Positions 38,701 through 50,711 of a DNA stretch of 64,000 nt are shown piece by piece. A model generated the notes under the pieces. It saw only the letters and a program-made list of their open reading frames with translations, ran no database searches and was not told the DNA's origin. Both the position numbers and the translations under genes were made by a program. This DNA is from Tubulanus polymorphus (Eukaryota; Nemertea; Palaeonemertea; Tubulaniformes; Tubulanidae), in the NCBI RefSeq assembly GCF_964204645.1, contig NC_134025.1, positions 28,922,001-28,986,000 of the forward strand. Direction: 5' to 3'. Numbering within the stretch: position 1 is the first letter of the stretch; each line of letters starts with the position of its first letter.

Positions 38701-41700
38701 TAATATATATGTTTATATATTTTGATGAGTTGCCAACTCAAATGGAAACAGTTTGCATTACTCATATTTCATAATTTACATTCTTTCATAACGCGCTCCT
38801 TGAATATCTAACATAGCAACATAAATCAAAAGTTCCCATCACGCTTGTTGATTCGTCTTAATAATTCATAGGCAATTATCTAGCTATAAAGAGCCCAGTC
38901 CCATATATAAGACGCCGGGCTTAGAGCTTCATAATAGAGGTCTATAACAAAAACCCAAGATCGAACCATGTGAACTGCTGTTTTTGCTACGCCACTCAGC
39001 TGGTAACATGTAAATCAAGGCACGTTTAAAATGCATATGATTCAGCTGGATGATGTAATTCTACTCATTCGATAGAGAGATTATAAAGATGTTTTACATA
39101 TCAGCAAGTTTCATAATAGTATGAGCGATATTTAACATTAAACGGAAACGTATACCTTCGTTTGAAAAACATCTTTTGTAAGTGCTGTCAGTTTGTTGAC
39201 AGTTTGGCGTCGTAAACATTTCCTTTCTATATTCAACGTTGGGCGAACGACTTATGATATCGACCCAGTACAAGGAATTAAAGAGGAGTCCCTCGATTTC
39301 TGATTTTTCGTTCTGAAACAAGAAGATATACCGTTTTGGGATACTTAAACCGGAACGTAGAAATGGATTCTGATCGTACGTTTTTTTTTCGATACGTTTA
39401 TATACATAGAAAATATAGTTGATATCAATGAAGTGTATGACAACTTGTTCGTAAACAAAATTCAGTGAAATCGGTGAAACGATTAAATAAACATTATTCA
39501 GACAGCGACATATGTTAAAATGTTTAATTCCAGGGACGGGGATTATTCTATACGTACATCGCTGAATAATACCAAAAATACATGTATGCATACATATTTT
39601 TATCACGGATTGACAATCCGATTGCAAGTAGCATATTCGACAGTCCTCAGATACACTGAGGGCAGATTGCGGTTCGACGTACTACTATGCGCGGTTTCAT
39701 CCGCCCGCATATTACACTCCTCATTCTTCGTATAGATAATGAAAACTAGTAGCACAACAAATGTGCGATAATAAAACATCTTGGACAATAGTCGCCACTG
39801 AGTTGCGATGGCTTTATCTGCCATCACGTTTCTAATTGTAGCAAAGTTGTAGCCATTATAAACACGTTAGTTCATTATTCACCAGTTTCAATAATTTACC
39901 GTCTAAATTATTACTTGACTTTTGTTCGTTAACCTCTGAGCTAAGCATTTTCGTAGTTTTATTCACAAAGCGCACGTGCCCATATTGAGCATAAGTCGGT
40001 CGAAAGGCGAAGACGACAATTGATGGCCGTTATCTGTCATATCAAACGATACTTCGGCCTTACTAGAATATCTATGTGCTATGGTAACAAGTGAATATTA
40101 CGATATTCGAGTGGACAATCAAACATCATTGTATCCGAGTTCGACAACTTAACAACGGGTACATCATATAAATATTACCTGGTTAGATGATGCTGGAATG
40201 GCTCTCTCATTGAATTCGTCCACAGTTGCATTGCATCTTGGAATATTTCGATATATATTACAGTCATCAAAGCCGTAAGACATGTAATATAAATTGCCCT
40301 TGTTTGGCCACTGTATCACAGCTTTTAGTGTTCCGTTATGACGTTCAACGCGAACGCTAACGTCATAAACTGCGCCCATAGATAACGTATTGACAGGCCT
40401 ATCAGGCTGTGTCAAGTAGGATTCGGCTGCTGAAATAGGAGATGCTATTTGATCGTAGATACATGGGTTATAATAGTGAACCGACTGGACACATGCTAGA
40501 GGGGTTAAAACAGAGAAATTGCTAAATATATGTGTATATGTATATAATAATATGAAACCGCCATTAAAAAACTTCTACCACTAATGATTGATCCCGTTAC
40601 CTCTATATCCATGATTACCCGAATAAGAAAGGTCAAACCCCAATTCTCAGATTCCGTGCAAGTGTTTCGTCTGCACATTCTGGTGTATCGTTTTTAGTAT
40701 TAAGGTTTTTTTTTTGAAGCGAATACCATGAAGATTTCCGATTTCCAAACAATTTAGATTTTGGATTTTCTTTTCGCTAGCGCTGATTTGGTACGAATGC
40801 TTATTTAGGACCACGTGTTTATATTCGATTACAATGAAACATGATGATGAAGGGATGACCAGAGAACGATAGCAGTACTTTAGAACAGATGAAACATACA
40901 CTGGCAGCAGACTCGTGTTGGACAAAATATTGAAGCCGCATGCAAGTAGGACTAACTCATATCTCTAAATCCAGACTAGTTCATATGCTTACTCAATCGA
41001 TTTCCTATTCGTTTCTTCTTCGCAACGATTTGTCCGATAAGTCCCGTTTCATTGATGGCTACAATTTTAAACTCGGCCTGGTTCGGTAATACACCTGTCT
41101 TGACGCCGGCACTTGTAGTGGCAGTCTGCAAAAAGAGAAAATATAAGTTAACCGAGTCGAGTAGAAACTGCTGTTTGCTTGAGATATTTGTTTAGCCGTC
41201 ACTTGTTTCCCAGTTGCAATCCATATAAGTTCCGCAGTATGGGTGCGGTTGGCCGTCCGAGATTTTTCATGTTAATCAAAATCGACCAAAAAATCTTTAG
41301 AAGAGGATTTTTGAGCAAAATATTTGAAATGAAAAATAATCACCTGCATGACCTCGTGCCAATATCTACTTCCGGTTTCCCTTGCCAATAAAACATATAC
41401 TAGTGTACTATTACTGACGCCTATTTCGCGTGGAACTGGGCGTTGCCAAGTTACTCTTAATACTCTTCCATTATCCGATATTTTGGGTTTAGAAAATTTC
41501 CAAGCATGTCTACTTCTTAGAGCTGAAATAGGAAGATGTATTTTGGTTATCAAACTCTTTAATCTATTTATCGGGATTTTCTTTTGGTCATCGCATACTT
41601 ACGGAGAAAATTCCTTTTCTCTAATCCATATCGGAAAAAACATGCAGTCTGGCAACCACATTTCTGCAAAAGAATTATTTCATTTTATATGAGGCCATAC

Positions 41701-44700
41701 GATTATTATAGCACCGGGATCAATTAAAACAATATAAACGACCAAAATAGTAGTCAGCGGACTAAATTTCTGTGATTATTTGAATCCATCAACGGTTTAG
41801 CGAACGATTAATGCAGCTTTCAGTGGGAATTTAAGTTCAAGTTGCCTTTTTTTTCGTATACAAAAGAATCAAACTATTGTAGGAACGGTTCGTGAACAAT
41901 GTTCGACACTGTTTGAAGTACGTTTTTATTCTTAACAGAAACCCCACACGTGTATAAAGTAAATATACTTATTGAACGGCTGGTGTATGTGGCGAGGTGC
42001 CCTTTTGGGCGCTCCTACTTCAATAGATGTCAAGCATCAATATATTGGGCGCCTTTAGTTTGATAGTTTGACGTTTTCTTTTAATTCAATTCGCATCATG
42101 ACGTACATGGCGGTTTACTATATGTCGTACAGCGATCATAGTAAAAACTAAACCACTTTATTTTCATGGTATCGATGTTGGTTTCAAGTGGCAGATGTTT
42201 CATTCAAATATCAACTGATTTCGATTTTATACATCATAACTAACTTGAATTACGAGAAAAAGGGACCGATATTAAACGCGTCATTAGCAATATAAAACTC
42301 AATCATGAATATCGAGTTGTTTTTCGACTCAAAATCTGAACAACTCATATAAATGATAATGCGGTGTTAGTTATCAGGGGCACAGAACAAATAGAACATG
42401 TTAGCCGTTACTTTCAATAGTATCAGTGACGTCATTTCTGTTATTTTGAGTCAGATAATAAAAAAGAGGCATTCATGACGTCGAAGATATATTCTCGTTA
42501 CCGTGGCGACTTAAATAGATATCGTGCAGCCCCTCCCGAAAACTCGTAAAAAAACCACCAGGATTCAGAGCATCGTGCTCGATAATTTTCAGGTTTGGAT
42601 ATCTTTGAATTTCTTGGAGGTTTTGTTGGAAACCTTATTTCTTCCTGAGCGTGATAGATAAGACGTTAAGCTATGAATTCGCATTCGGCTATCGCTTTTG
42701 CAGTTCGCCAGTATCGATGTCTTTGATTGTGAAACACGCAACGCTGGTTCTTATTGAGATAACCAAAGAATGTTCGCACAACTAATTTAATACCTCAGTA
42801 ATAAGCCTAAGACACAGGCGTATCGCTTTCATTCGATCCAAATTTATTGAAGTTTTTAAATCTTATGGACTTTCTGGAGGACACAGGAAGTTTCGTGGCT
42901 TCAGGATTTGCGTGAAATATAAATCTACTAATTATTAAGTTTTCGTGATGATTCTCACGAAACTCCACATCAGTCGACATCGTGAAGGGTTGGGATTCAA
43001 TGTGTTTAAAATTCATCTAAAACTATTTTTCAATACAACATTGTTTTGAATTGCTCGTATATAAATCATAAAATATTATAAACTTTATCATTGTTTTTTT
43101 CCGCATCCAGGACAGGTAAATGTAGATGCAAGCTGTCGACCGTTGAACCAGTGTTTATTCAGCCTACATAATGTTTATTTCAAAATAGATTTATCTTACA
43201 CTCTCCTTGGGTTGAATATTGAAAATGTTTGTAATTTGTATATTCAGCTATACTTTTTTTGTTAACACAACAACAGTGTCAACGAATTCAGCTTATTGTT
43301 TAGATTCACCCACAACAAATTTGATGTTGGCCCAAGTCATAGTAGAAATAATTGATCAGCTGAACAGTTTAATACAACATTCGCGTGGAAATTAGAAGCG
43401 CAAACTATTTATCAGTTACTTACGCAGCTGTGCATGCTTGAGCATGGACCATATGTTGTACCATACACTACACATACCGAGTGACACTGTAAATAAATGA
43501 TAAAATGTAGAATCTATTAATATCTCCCAGAAAAACTGCTTCCCCTGCTCTGTTTTCTTGGACCAACAGGTGTCTTAGCTGGGGCCTAGTCACACAGTTG
43601 TGACTTACCCGAGCAGAGTTTACTTCTGAATTTAGGCTTAGGTTTCTAAGCCCATCTTGGGACTTCGTTATCGAGGCCCAGAGTGACTGAAGCCTCAAAC
43701 ATGACGTTAAGATGCTTAATTTAGATCAGACTGTGTTGAACCAGCCCCCCCCCCACTGGACCCAAAGAGGTTTAAGCACTGTTTATAAATGAAGATAGAA
43801 TCGAGTTGACCTTATACAAATGCATCATTTCACTCGGATCTCTTTGAATCGGGGAACACAGAGGAAATCAGGTGGACAGATAACAGGAAGCGAGTAGGCT
43901 TGTATCCATTAGAAACATTTCGATTCACAAAGTCATCGTTTAATGTTTAATATGTACAATATTCTAGTATTGACTTTGTTTGGCTTAGCATGAAATCTCT
44001 TGCGAAAATATAACAAAGAGCTACATTAAGAGAAATTGATTTCACTGATGGTTTTTATATTTGGAAATCAGAGAAAGGCTTCATTAGAGTATCATTTCGT
44101 GTGCATCGTTGTGAAATTATGAAAATGCTCTCAAAAAAGTGTTGCCATCGAGAAGTTATTGGCATCTAATAAAAGTAGAACATATCTATATGATTCTTCA
44201 ACTAATATTCATATTGATAATGTCAATTTACACCAACGGCCAATGGTTTATTATATTAAACACTTTATATATTCTGAAGTAGAATTTATCTGAATTGAAA
44301 TACATACACATTGCGATGGATCGCACACGGGGTCGTACAGATTATACATTTCCTCACACATAAACCAGCACTGAAAAATGATATTACAAGCATATGAATA
44401 ATACATGTATTAAGAACGTTTCTACGTTTTCTAAACCAAAAGATGAAAAGGCAGTTCCATTGTTAGAACATTGAGAAAAAGGTGAAGGGAGAAACTTCAA
44501 AGTTTTCAATCCTTGTGATCTTTTTTCTTGAAGCACTTGGTTGCCCGCTGTGTTAGCAAAATTAAAGTTAACATTTTTATTTTGTTTCAGTCATTTGAAC
44601 GTCCAAACTGTAATCGGAATGAGAGATCAAAGTTATCGAGGTTCGTGGTGCCTAAACCTTTCAACCATATCCTTGAATTTCGGTTGATGTCTATTTAACG

Positions 44701-47700
44701 ACTAGATGTCGTTATTACTCTTATCTGCTGTCGATGGAGATTTTAAGACATGGCTCATAATTGAAAATTAGCAATTCATGCGATTAAACATGCGATAATG
44801 TTATCTCACTAAAGGCATTGTAAGGTTTGAGTGATTTATCGCAACTCGGGAACTTCGATATTAACATTTATTTTGCTGTCGGTAAGGTTTCTATCATGTC
44901 CAGCTATTTGAAACATGCGTCAGTCTATTGTTCGTGATGGCATCGCGAAGCTATCAATTATGACAGGCTAATATCGAAATATCGGAAGACTAGGGAAAGT
45001 ATTGAGAGCTAATATTCACTGATTCAGATGATACGCTACGTAAGGTCCATTCAACGGACTGTACGGCGTCAAAAATACCCGCATACAATCCGTTAGTCGT
45101 CTTTTTCGTTGTGCAGAAGACGCATCCGTCATTTTTGTGTAAATACGTTTGCACCGAAATTGGTTGTTGACAAAAAACTGTTCAAACCAATTATGCCCCT
45201 CCGTAAATATGAAATCTCTACGAGTTGAAATCGACAATACAGAATGAGCTGTCTCCACGCTTGAAATAAATGCAAAAAATATGATGTAACGCACATCGGA
45301 TATAGTTTTGCCTCGTCCATTTATATTTGTCATCTTTACGACGACGTTCGACGTATGACTTAAGATGAAAGTCGAATCGTAGTTTATCGAGTGCGGGGCA
45401 CATATACGATCGATCGCATGACAAAAACAATCTTTAGAAAGAATACGACCCTGGGTTTGGTAAACCGATTCATCAGAATGGAAAGAGTATGGAAATTATT
45501 CTCAGAGGTGTTGAACGTATATTTGAATAATTGATAGTAAGTTTCCAATCATCGCGGGTTCCATAAAAATCCAAATCATTTCGTGTAAATGTCGTATACA
45601 TGAATAGATCCACGTTCTTCTCGTGGCCTTTCGTGATAAGCTACATAATTATTCCTTAGTTATTCATCATAATTTCCCGTGATATATAAATTAGTAGTGA
45701 TTTATGAACGAACTTGCGCATCGCATTGCGGTTAATTACGTTGTTAATAAGTTATTCAATAGTAAAGAACCGAAAAGAAAAAACTTTATTAATTAGTTCA
45801 ATAATTTACGTTTTCATTACTTTCATCGAAAGACGCGGTGGTCACCGGTCTCGTCAATCCAATTTTAGAACTGTTTGATGTTTTTCCTAGGCGCCGTGAG
45901 TGGTTCAGGGGTTCATAAGTTTTTTTTCGCATGGTGCAGCAGATTTAACGGAAAGGCAAACGATATCAGAAGTATTCAAAGTCTTCCAATTCCAAGTCTT
46001 AATTCTGAACACATATATTTGCAGTTCGTGACAATGACCGAAAATATTGTCACATTAACTCGCCTTAAACTGATAGCAACAATATCGGGCTTAATTAATG
46101 TCTGAGACAGGAGATGTAGGAGATAAGAGGATAAGCCAGACATATATACAATTAGTGATGATCGTTAAATAATAACGAAGTATCCCGGGACGGAAAGAAA
46201 TGTGTCTATCATTTCCATCATTTCCATTTGAGTGAGTCATGAACTTTTCTATTCGCTGACTGGAAGCCTTATTCTGATTTATCGAAGTAACAAGTGTATG
46301 TAGTTTAGAAAATGGCGTCTATAACGCTTTAAAGGCTTCGAGATTCTCAGAAAGGCTGACTCAAAAACAACTATTTTGACAATATCTTCTCGAATATCGT
46401 TAATATAAAGATACTGAAATATATCAGATTTTGGAAGACGAAAAAGGTTTTCAAAACTTCATCATCGACAAATATTCAAACATCGATTTTTTGGCTCAGC
46501 GAACGAAGGCGGTGCGATATCTTTACCGAAACACGCGAGAAATTCTGCGTGTTTCATCGCGATGCTACAATATTAATGACAACTCGACAATAACTACCGG
46601 AAATACATGTAATTTAGACTGCGCTGCAATAACTATAATATACCGAACACGCGAATTCAGACGTTTAAGTGATAACAATTTTTCTCGTATCTATCGAGGG
46701 TAGTTTATGTAAAGTTTTCATTTTTTCTAGGCAGCATTGGTCGGTTATGGTCACTAATCGTGTTATGTCCGTGGATAGAGCGAGATCCATATGTAATTAA
46801 TACGAGCTAAATCATATCCTGTTGTTGTGATGTCACATTATTATTGATGGAGTAGAAAGCTTTGTTGTGGAAAGATCTGTAGTAAACTAATCACGTGTGC
46901 GTGTTTAATTACTTGGTATGAAGAAAATGGATTAGTCTAAGAAAGTAAGGCCCCGGATATCAGCACCAGGGTGTGCTGCGGTTTACATCACGCTATATTT
47001 GTATCATTGCTTCATAATTGATAACTCAAGACTCGATATCCCCGATACCCATGGTGATTATTACGTAAACTATAAGATATATTGTGTTTTGTCCGACTGT
47101 CCTAAATATATACAAGTTCGCGATATCAAATACATTGAAATACAGCGTCAAATTAAGAATCTTTGAGGTAGCATAATTCAATTAAATCCATCAAGCGATT
47201 AAGGGCATTTAAAAGGCACATTTATTGAATTTCACGTTTATATAAAACACCGTACTTGTGAAATCATCGACCTTTACGCGATCTAATATTTGTAGGTTAT
47301 TCATCGAAATTGAAAGCCTCGTTTATTCAGCCGTTGGAAATATAAAACAATTTGTGCAAATTCAACTCGGTATAAAATACAAACTCAACCGATATGTACG
47401 ATATGTGCGATTGACTTTTACCAACAGCTCATTAGATCTAACTACATCATGAAACTAGACTTGACTCTACACATGACTGACAAAGTTAAGATATATGAAT
47501 AAAATACATAAATACAATCTTCTTGGAAAAAACATGCGAATTTTAGACGCGTATGTTACACGGTCATTCACACGTAGGTAATGAATATTAAAATCTTATC
47601 GGCTGCGGCAGGCGCTTCTTGTAAATAGCGACCCTGCGCCCGGCTCATTTACTCAATGTGATGACGTACAACTGTGCATAGTACTGATAGAACTAGTCGT

Positions 47701-50364
47701 ATTTGTACAGTACCCAGCGAAGCAAACTGATAGGATTCACGGGTCAAAAATACACCGATACAATTACCAGGCAAGCGTAAAAGAAAATCTTAATAATTGT
47801 ATTGGATAATTATTTGGTCTCTGCTGGGAAATCGTAATCGTGTCGTCATCGTTAAGTTCATAATTGGATGTCAGAATATTCAAAAGTTCACTCTTCGCGT
47901 GGATTCTAGAAATAAACGATGCGGTTTAATTCCGTCGCCGATTACGATTTTTTTTTTGCACAAAGAATCATACGATGCGCGACTTTCGGAGAAACTTACC
48001 CTCGCACAATCCGGGATTTTAGAGCATTTTCGATCGCGAGTCTTCTCTTGTGTAAACAAAAACTGAAAGTTAAAATTGATTCTTAATATATTTCACTGAC
48101 TATGTATTCGGTGGGGATAATCTCTAACCTCGAAATATGTTGGCATTATGGCATTTTGATTGATATAACAATCTATATTCGGAGCCATGGAAAAAGTCCA
48201 AACAAAAAATCCATACACAAAATAGGTATGATATCGTGCAGCATATGAACTGTTAAAACCCTACAAGGCGGAGCTAGCGCCGGCTTGAGTTAGTAAGTGT
48301 AGTTACTATCAGTTATAGAGATCAGTTACAATCCCACCGGTGCAACACTCAGATTCTCCGCTCATCAATTTCCGCAAACCAACAAATTTCCATCGGCTCA
48401 ATGTTATCTCACGAACACAAACTCTTCAACTGATGTCACTTTGCCATATGTTCATATAATGATAATCCATTCTCAATCACTCGACACAACGCGCATATAA
48501 ATCTAACTAATAGCCAACCTTGTAAAGATGTTATCTATGGTTTTCTATCATTTCTCACGTGTCACGAGCCACGATGATCTTTAGAGACCGGGGTTCTCAA
48601 TATTTTCCTATCGGATTTTCACACCAAGAATCACTCATGAGGCAATTATCAAATGCGTCTCAGGCGTTGATTTATATACATTATGACGTGGTTAATTATA
48701 TGCTGATTTTTGTGTGATTCCGTACAAAAAAGACATCAAAAAAGAAATATTCCAGGGATACGGTGAGATCAAAAATTTTTTTTTGAATATGTTTCGAATG
48801 AATATAGCACCTGCTATCAGCAATACGGTCTATAGAATTTACAAATGTAGTTTTTTGCACGTGTTACAACCCAAATTTTCAGAATTGAATAAAAGAAAGT
48901 TTAGTTCGTTTGCGTCTATGACGTTAGATAGGTTTAGATTGAGGACAAATTACAAAAGCTTTTCAGTCCCGATTTAAAATAACAGATGGACATTTAATAC
49001 TCAATCACTAGTGTTATTACTTTAGTGCATCTATTAGAATCCATATCTAACCCTCAAATCGGTTAGTGCATTTTAAGAGTTTTTTTTTCCTATTAGCATA
49101 CCGCGTGTGAAATACTTACAAAATCGAATACACACATAAAATGAATATGTGTGTTCGTTTTGAAATTCGAGACATTTGAATTGATAACGAAGCAAACATT
49201 TCACAACGACATCGTTTAGGGACAAAATAATGCATAATGTTACCTGTTTAACGCAAAAACTTCTGCACCTCGCCGTATTAATGAGGGTTTGCCAACTAGA
49301 GTTCGACGACACGAATGGTATCAACACCAGAAGGAAATATATCCACAGCGAAAATTCAGCTGAAATGATAAATAAGACCCGTGGTAAAATCACCGTCCGA
49401 AGATAACCGGTATTATCAGAGCTAAAACATATTCTAAATGCGTTCAGACGATACTTAACAATATATGAGCATGGTATATTTTGGTATAGATTATTTAAAA
49501 TTTTCAGTGATTCACTTCTTGAATAATTGGAACAATGACATTTAAACAATGTCACACTGGGAAAGACACTAGTCGAAGCAATTAAGATCCGTATGAAGAA
49601 AGCAGAACAAAAGAGCTGCGTTAGACGAGGGATAACTTCAAAAGTATAAAATATCGAAGGTAAAGATTATCATAAGGTTCTAACCGATATTACAATATTA
49701 GAAAAGCGAACAATGTCGTTACCTCTACGATATTCAATTACAAAAGACTTTTACCAACAAAGAAAATAAGATCACTTCTTAAAGCCTGTTTAAACTAATG
49801 GATTCCAGGCCCCGGTCGACCACCTACACGCCCCAGCGTCAAGGGGCCAGCGAGCCCAACTGCCGTAAGGTGGCTATTTAAATGAACTAAGCTTAAAAAT
49901 GTGGGATTCTACAAGCTGTTTATCGGACTCAAACATTTTAGCGATCGAAAATTCTGTTCGACTCTCAAAGACGTTGTTCCACGTGAATCGCGTCGATTTT
50001 ACCGATACAATGAATAAATAGAAAAAATGTCGGCATTCTTTGAAACTGTTGGTCCGTTATTTCTCGATCGTGCAGGAACTGCGGTTGCTTAATTTACGGG
50101 TGACAATAAAACTAAGAATGATATTGTTTCTGATCAGGACGCGTGATAATAGTAAATAAAAACTCGCCGCTAATACGTGACTGCTATAATCGGCGATAAC
50201 TTCACTCCATTCCGGGAAGGTTATTTATTTATGTTATTGCTCATATTAGCCAGATTTACTTAGGCAATTTACGACCTCAAAGAAAGTGCGAGTAATAAGT
50301 GAATACATTATACCCGTCATATTCAAACTCACATTTTGATGTAGTAATTCTGATCATGGCTATT

Positions 50365-50406
<42 letters not shown>

Positions 50407-50711
50407 TAATTCAACCACTTGTATTAGAAGAGTAAACACTCATTCAACATTATTATTGTCAGTTTCAAACGTGAATAAATATCACATTGAGTAAGAACAT
50501 CGACGAATATCCTCATACTTATCATAGATACTATGATAGTCGTTTATTCCATGTCTTATCTTGTCGTGGAATTATCATGATCAACTAATTCCATGATGCA
50601 AGCACCGTATTATCCAGTTCATTTATGGCGCTATGATGTTTGATTAACAAATAGAAAAAAATTCTAGCTCTTGAAACCACATATATCAGTTTACTTACCC
50701 ATTCTGTACAT
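32791..50711 (-). CDS. Torso-like receptor tyrosine kinase: signal peptide, Cys repeats, FNIII ectodomain, TM, split kinase
   Basis: 22 coding exons, about 1160 residues: 50711-50699, 49359-49244, 44370-44308, 43486-43424, 41663-41603, 41522-41344, 41125-40993, 40429-40179, 39312-39156, 38521-38259, 38173-38020, 37430-37216, 36507-36357, 35370-35123, 35020-34918, 34828-34664, 34576-34376, 34284-34116, 33997-33862, 33775-33520, 33346-33250, 33079-32791. Residues 1-25 signal peptide; C-x3-C pairs at 36-40, 44-48, 65-69, 89-93; FNIII (about 110-210); three FNIII-like cassettes (210-606); FNIII (607-723); TM 731-752. Kinase: GQGAFG 822-827, Lys842, HRDLAARN with Asp959, DFG 977-979, activation-loop Tyr985/Tyr990, kinase insert only about 35 residues. 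The short beta2-beta3 loop ([14 protein letters not shown]), NLQNFL hinge region, Cys-plus-FNIII ectodomain and tail EPYLES point to insect Torso; RET/FGFR are the next closest kinases. No ligand gene is seen nearby. Confidence 0.93.
43573..43748. repeat. Possible degenerate foldback copy in a receptor kinase intron
   Basis: GGGGCCTAGTCACACAGTTG at the left and a related inverted end (GTGTTGAACCAGCC) at the right, with TTAGGCTTAGGTTTCTAAGCC-like internal inverted repeats. It resembles the 27371-27592 family but is too diverged to be sure. Confidence 0.35.
44371..49243 (-). other. Long receptor kinase intron without other genes
   Basis: Intron 2 (4.9 kb) between the signal-peptide exon and the first Cys-repeat exon. 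Several 60-100 codon frames occur on both strands, but none has recognisable domains. Its length stands out against the roughly 100-1000 base introns elsewhere in the window, and first introns often carry enhancers, but no element can be named. Confidence 0.55.
50370..50402 (+). repeat. (TA)n microsatellite
   Basis: Uninterrupted run of TA dinucleotides in intron 1 of the receptor kinase gene. Confidence 0.95.

Noticed and set aside
45016-45333. Minus-strand 105-codon frame with a signal-peptide-like start, as first exon of the receptor kinase
   Set aside because: No good donor in the needed phase. The chain 50711-50699 plus 49359-49244 gives a better signal peptide, a C-x3-C end and exact phase into the next exon.
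49073-49555. 160-codon minus-strand frame as a separate gene
   Set aside because: Only its middle (49359-49244) is bounded by AG and GT and fits the receptor kinase. The rest has no support.
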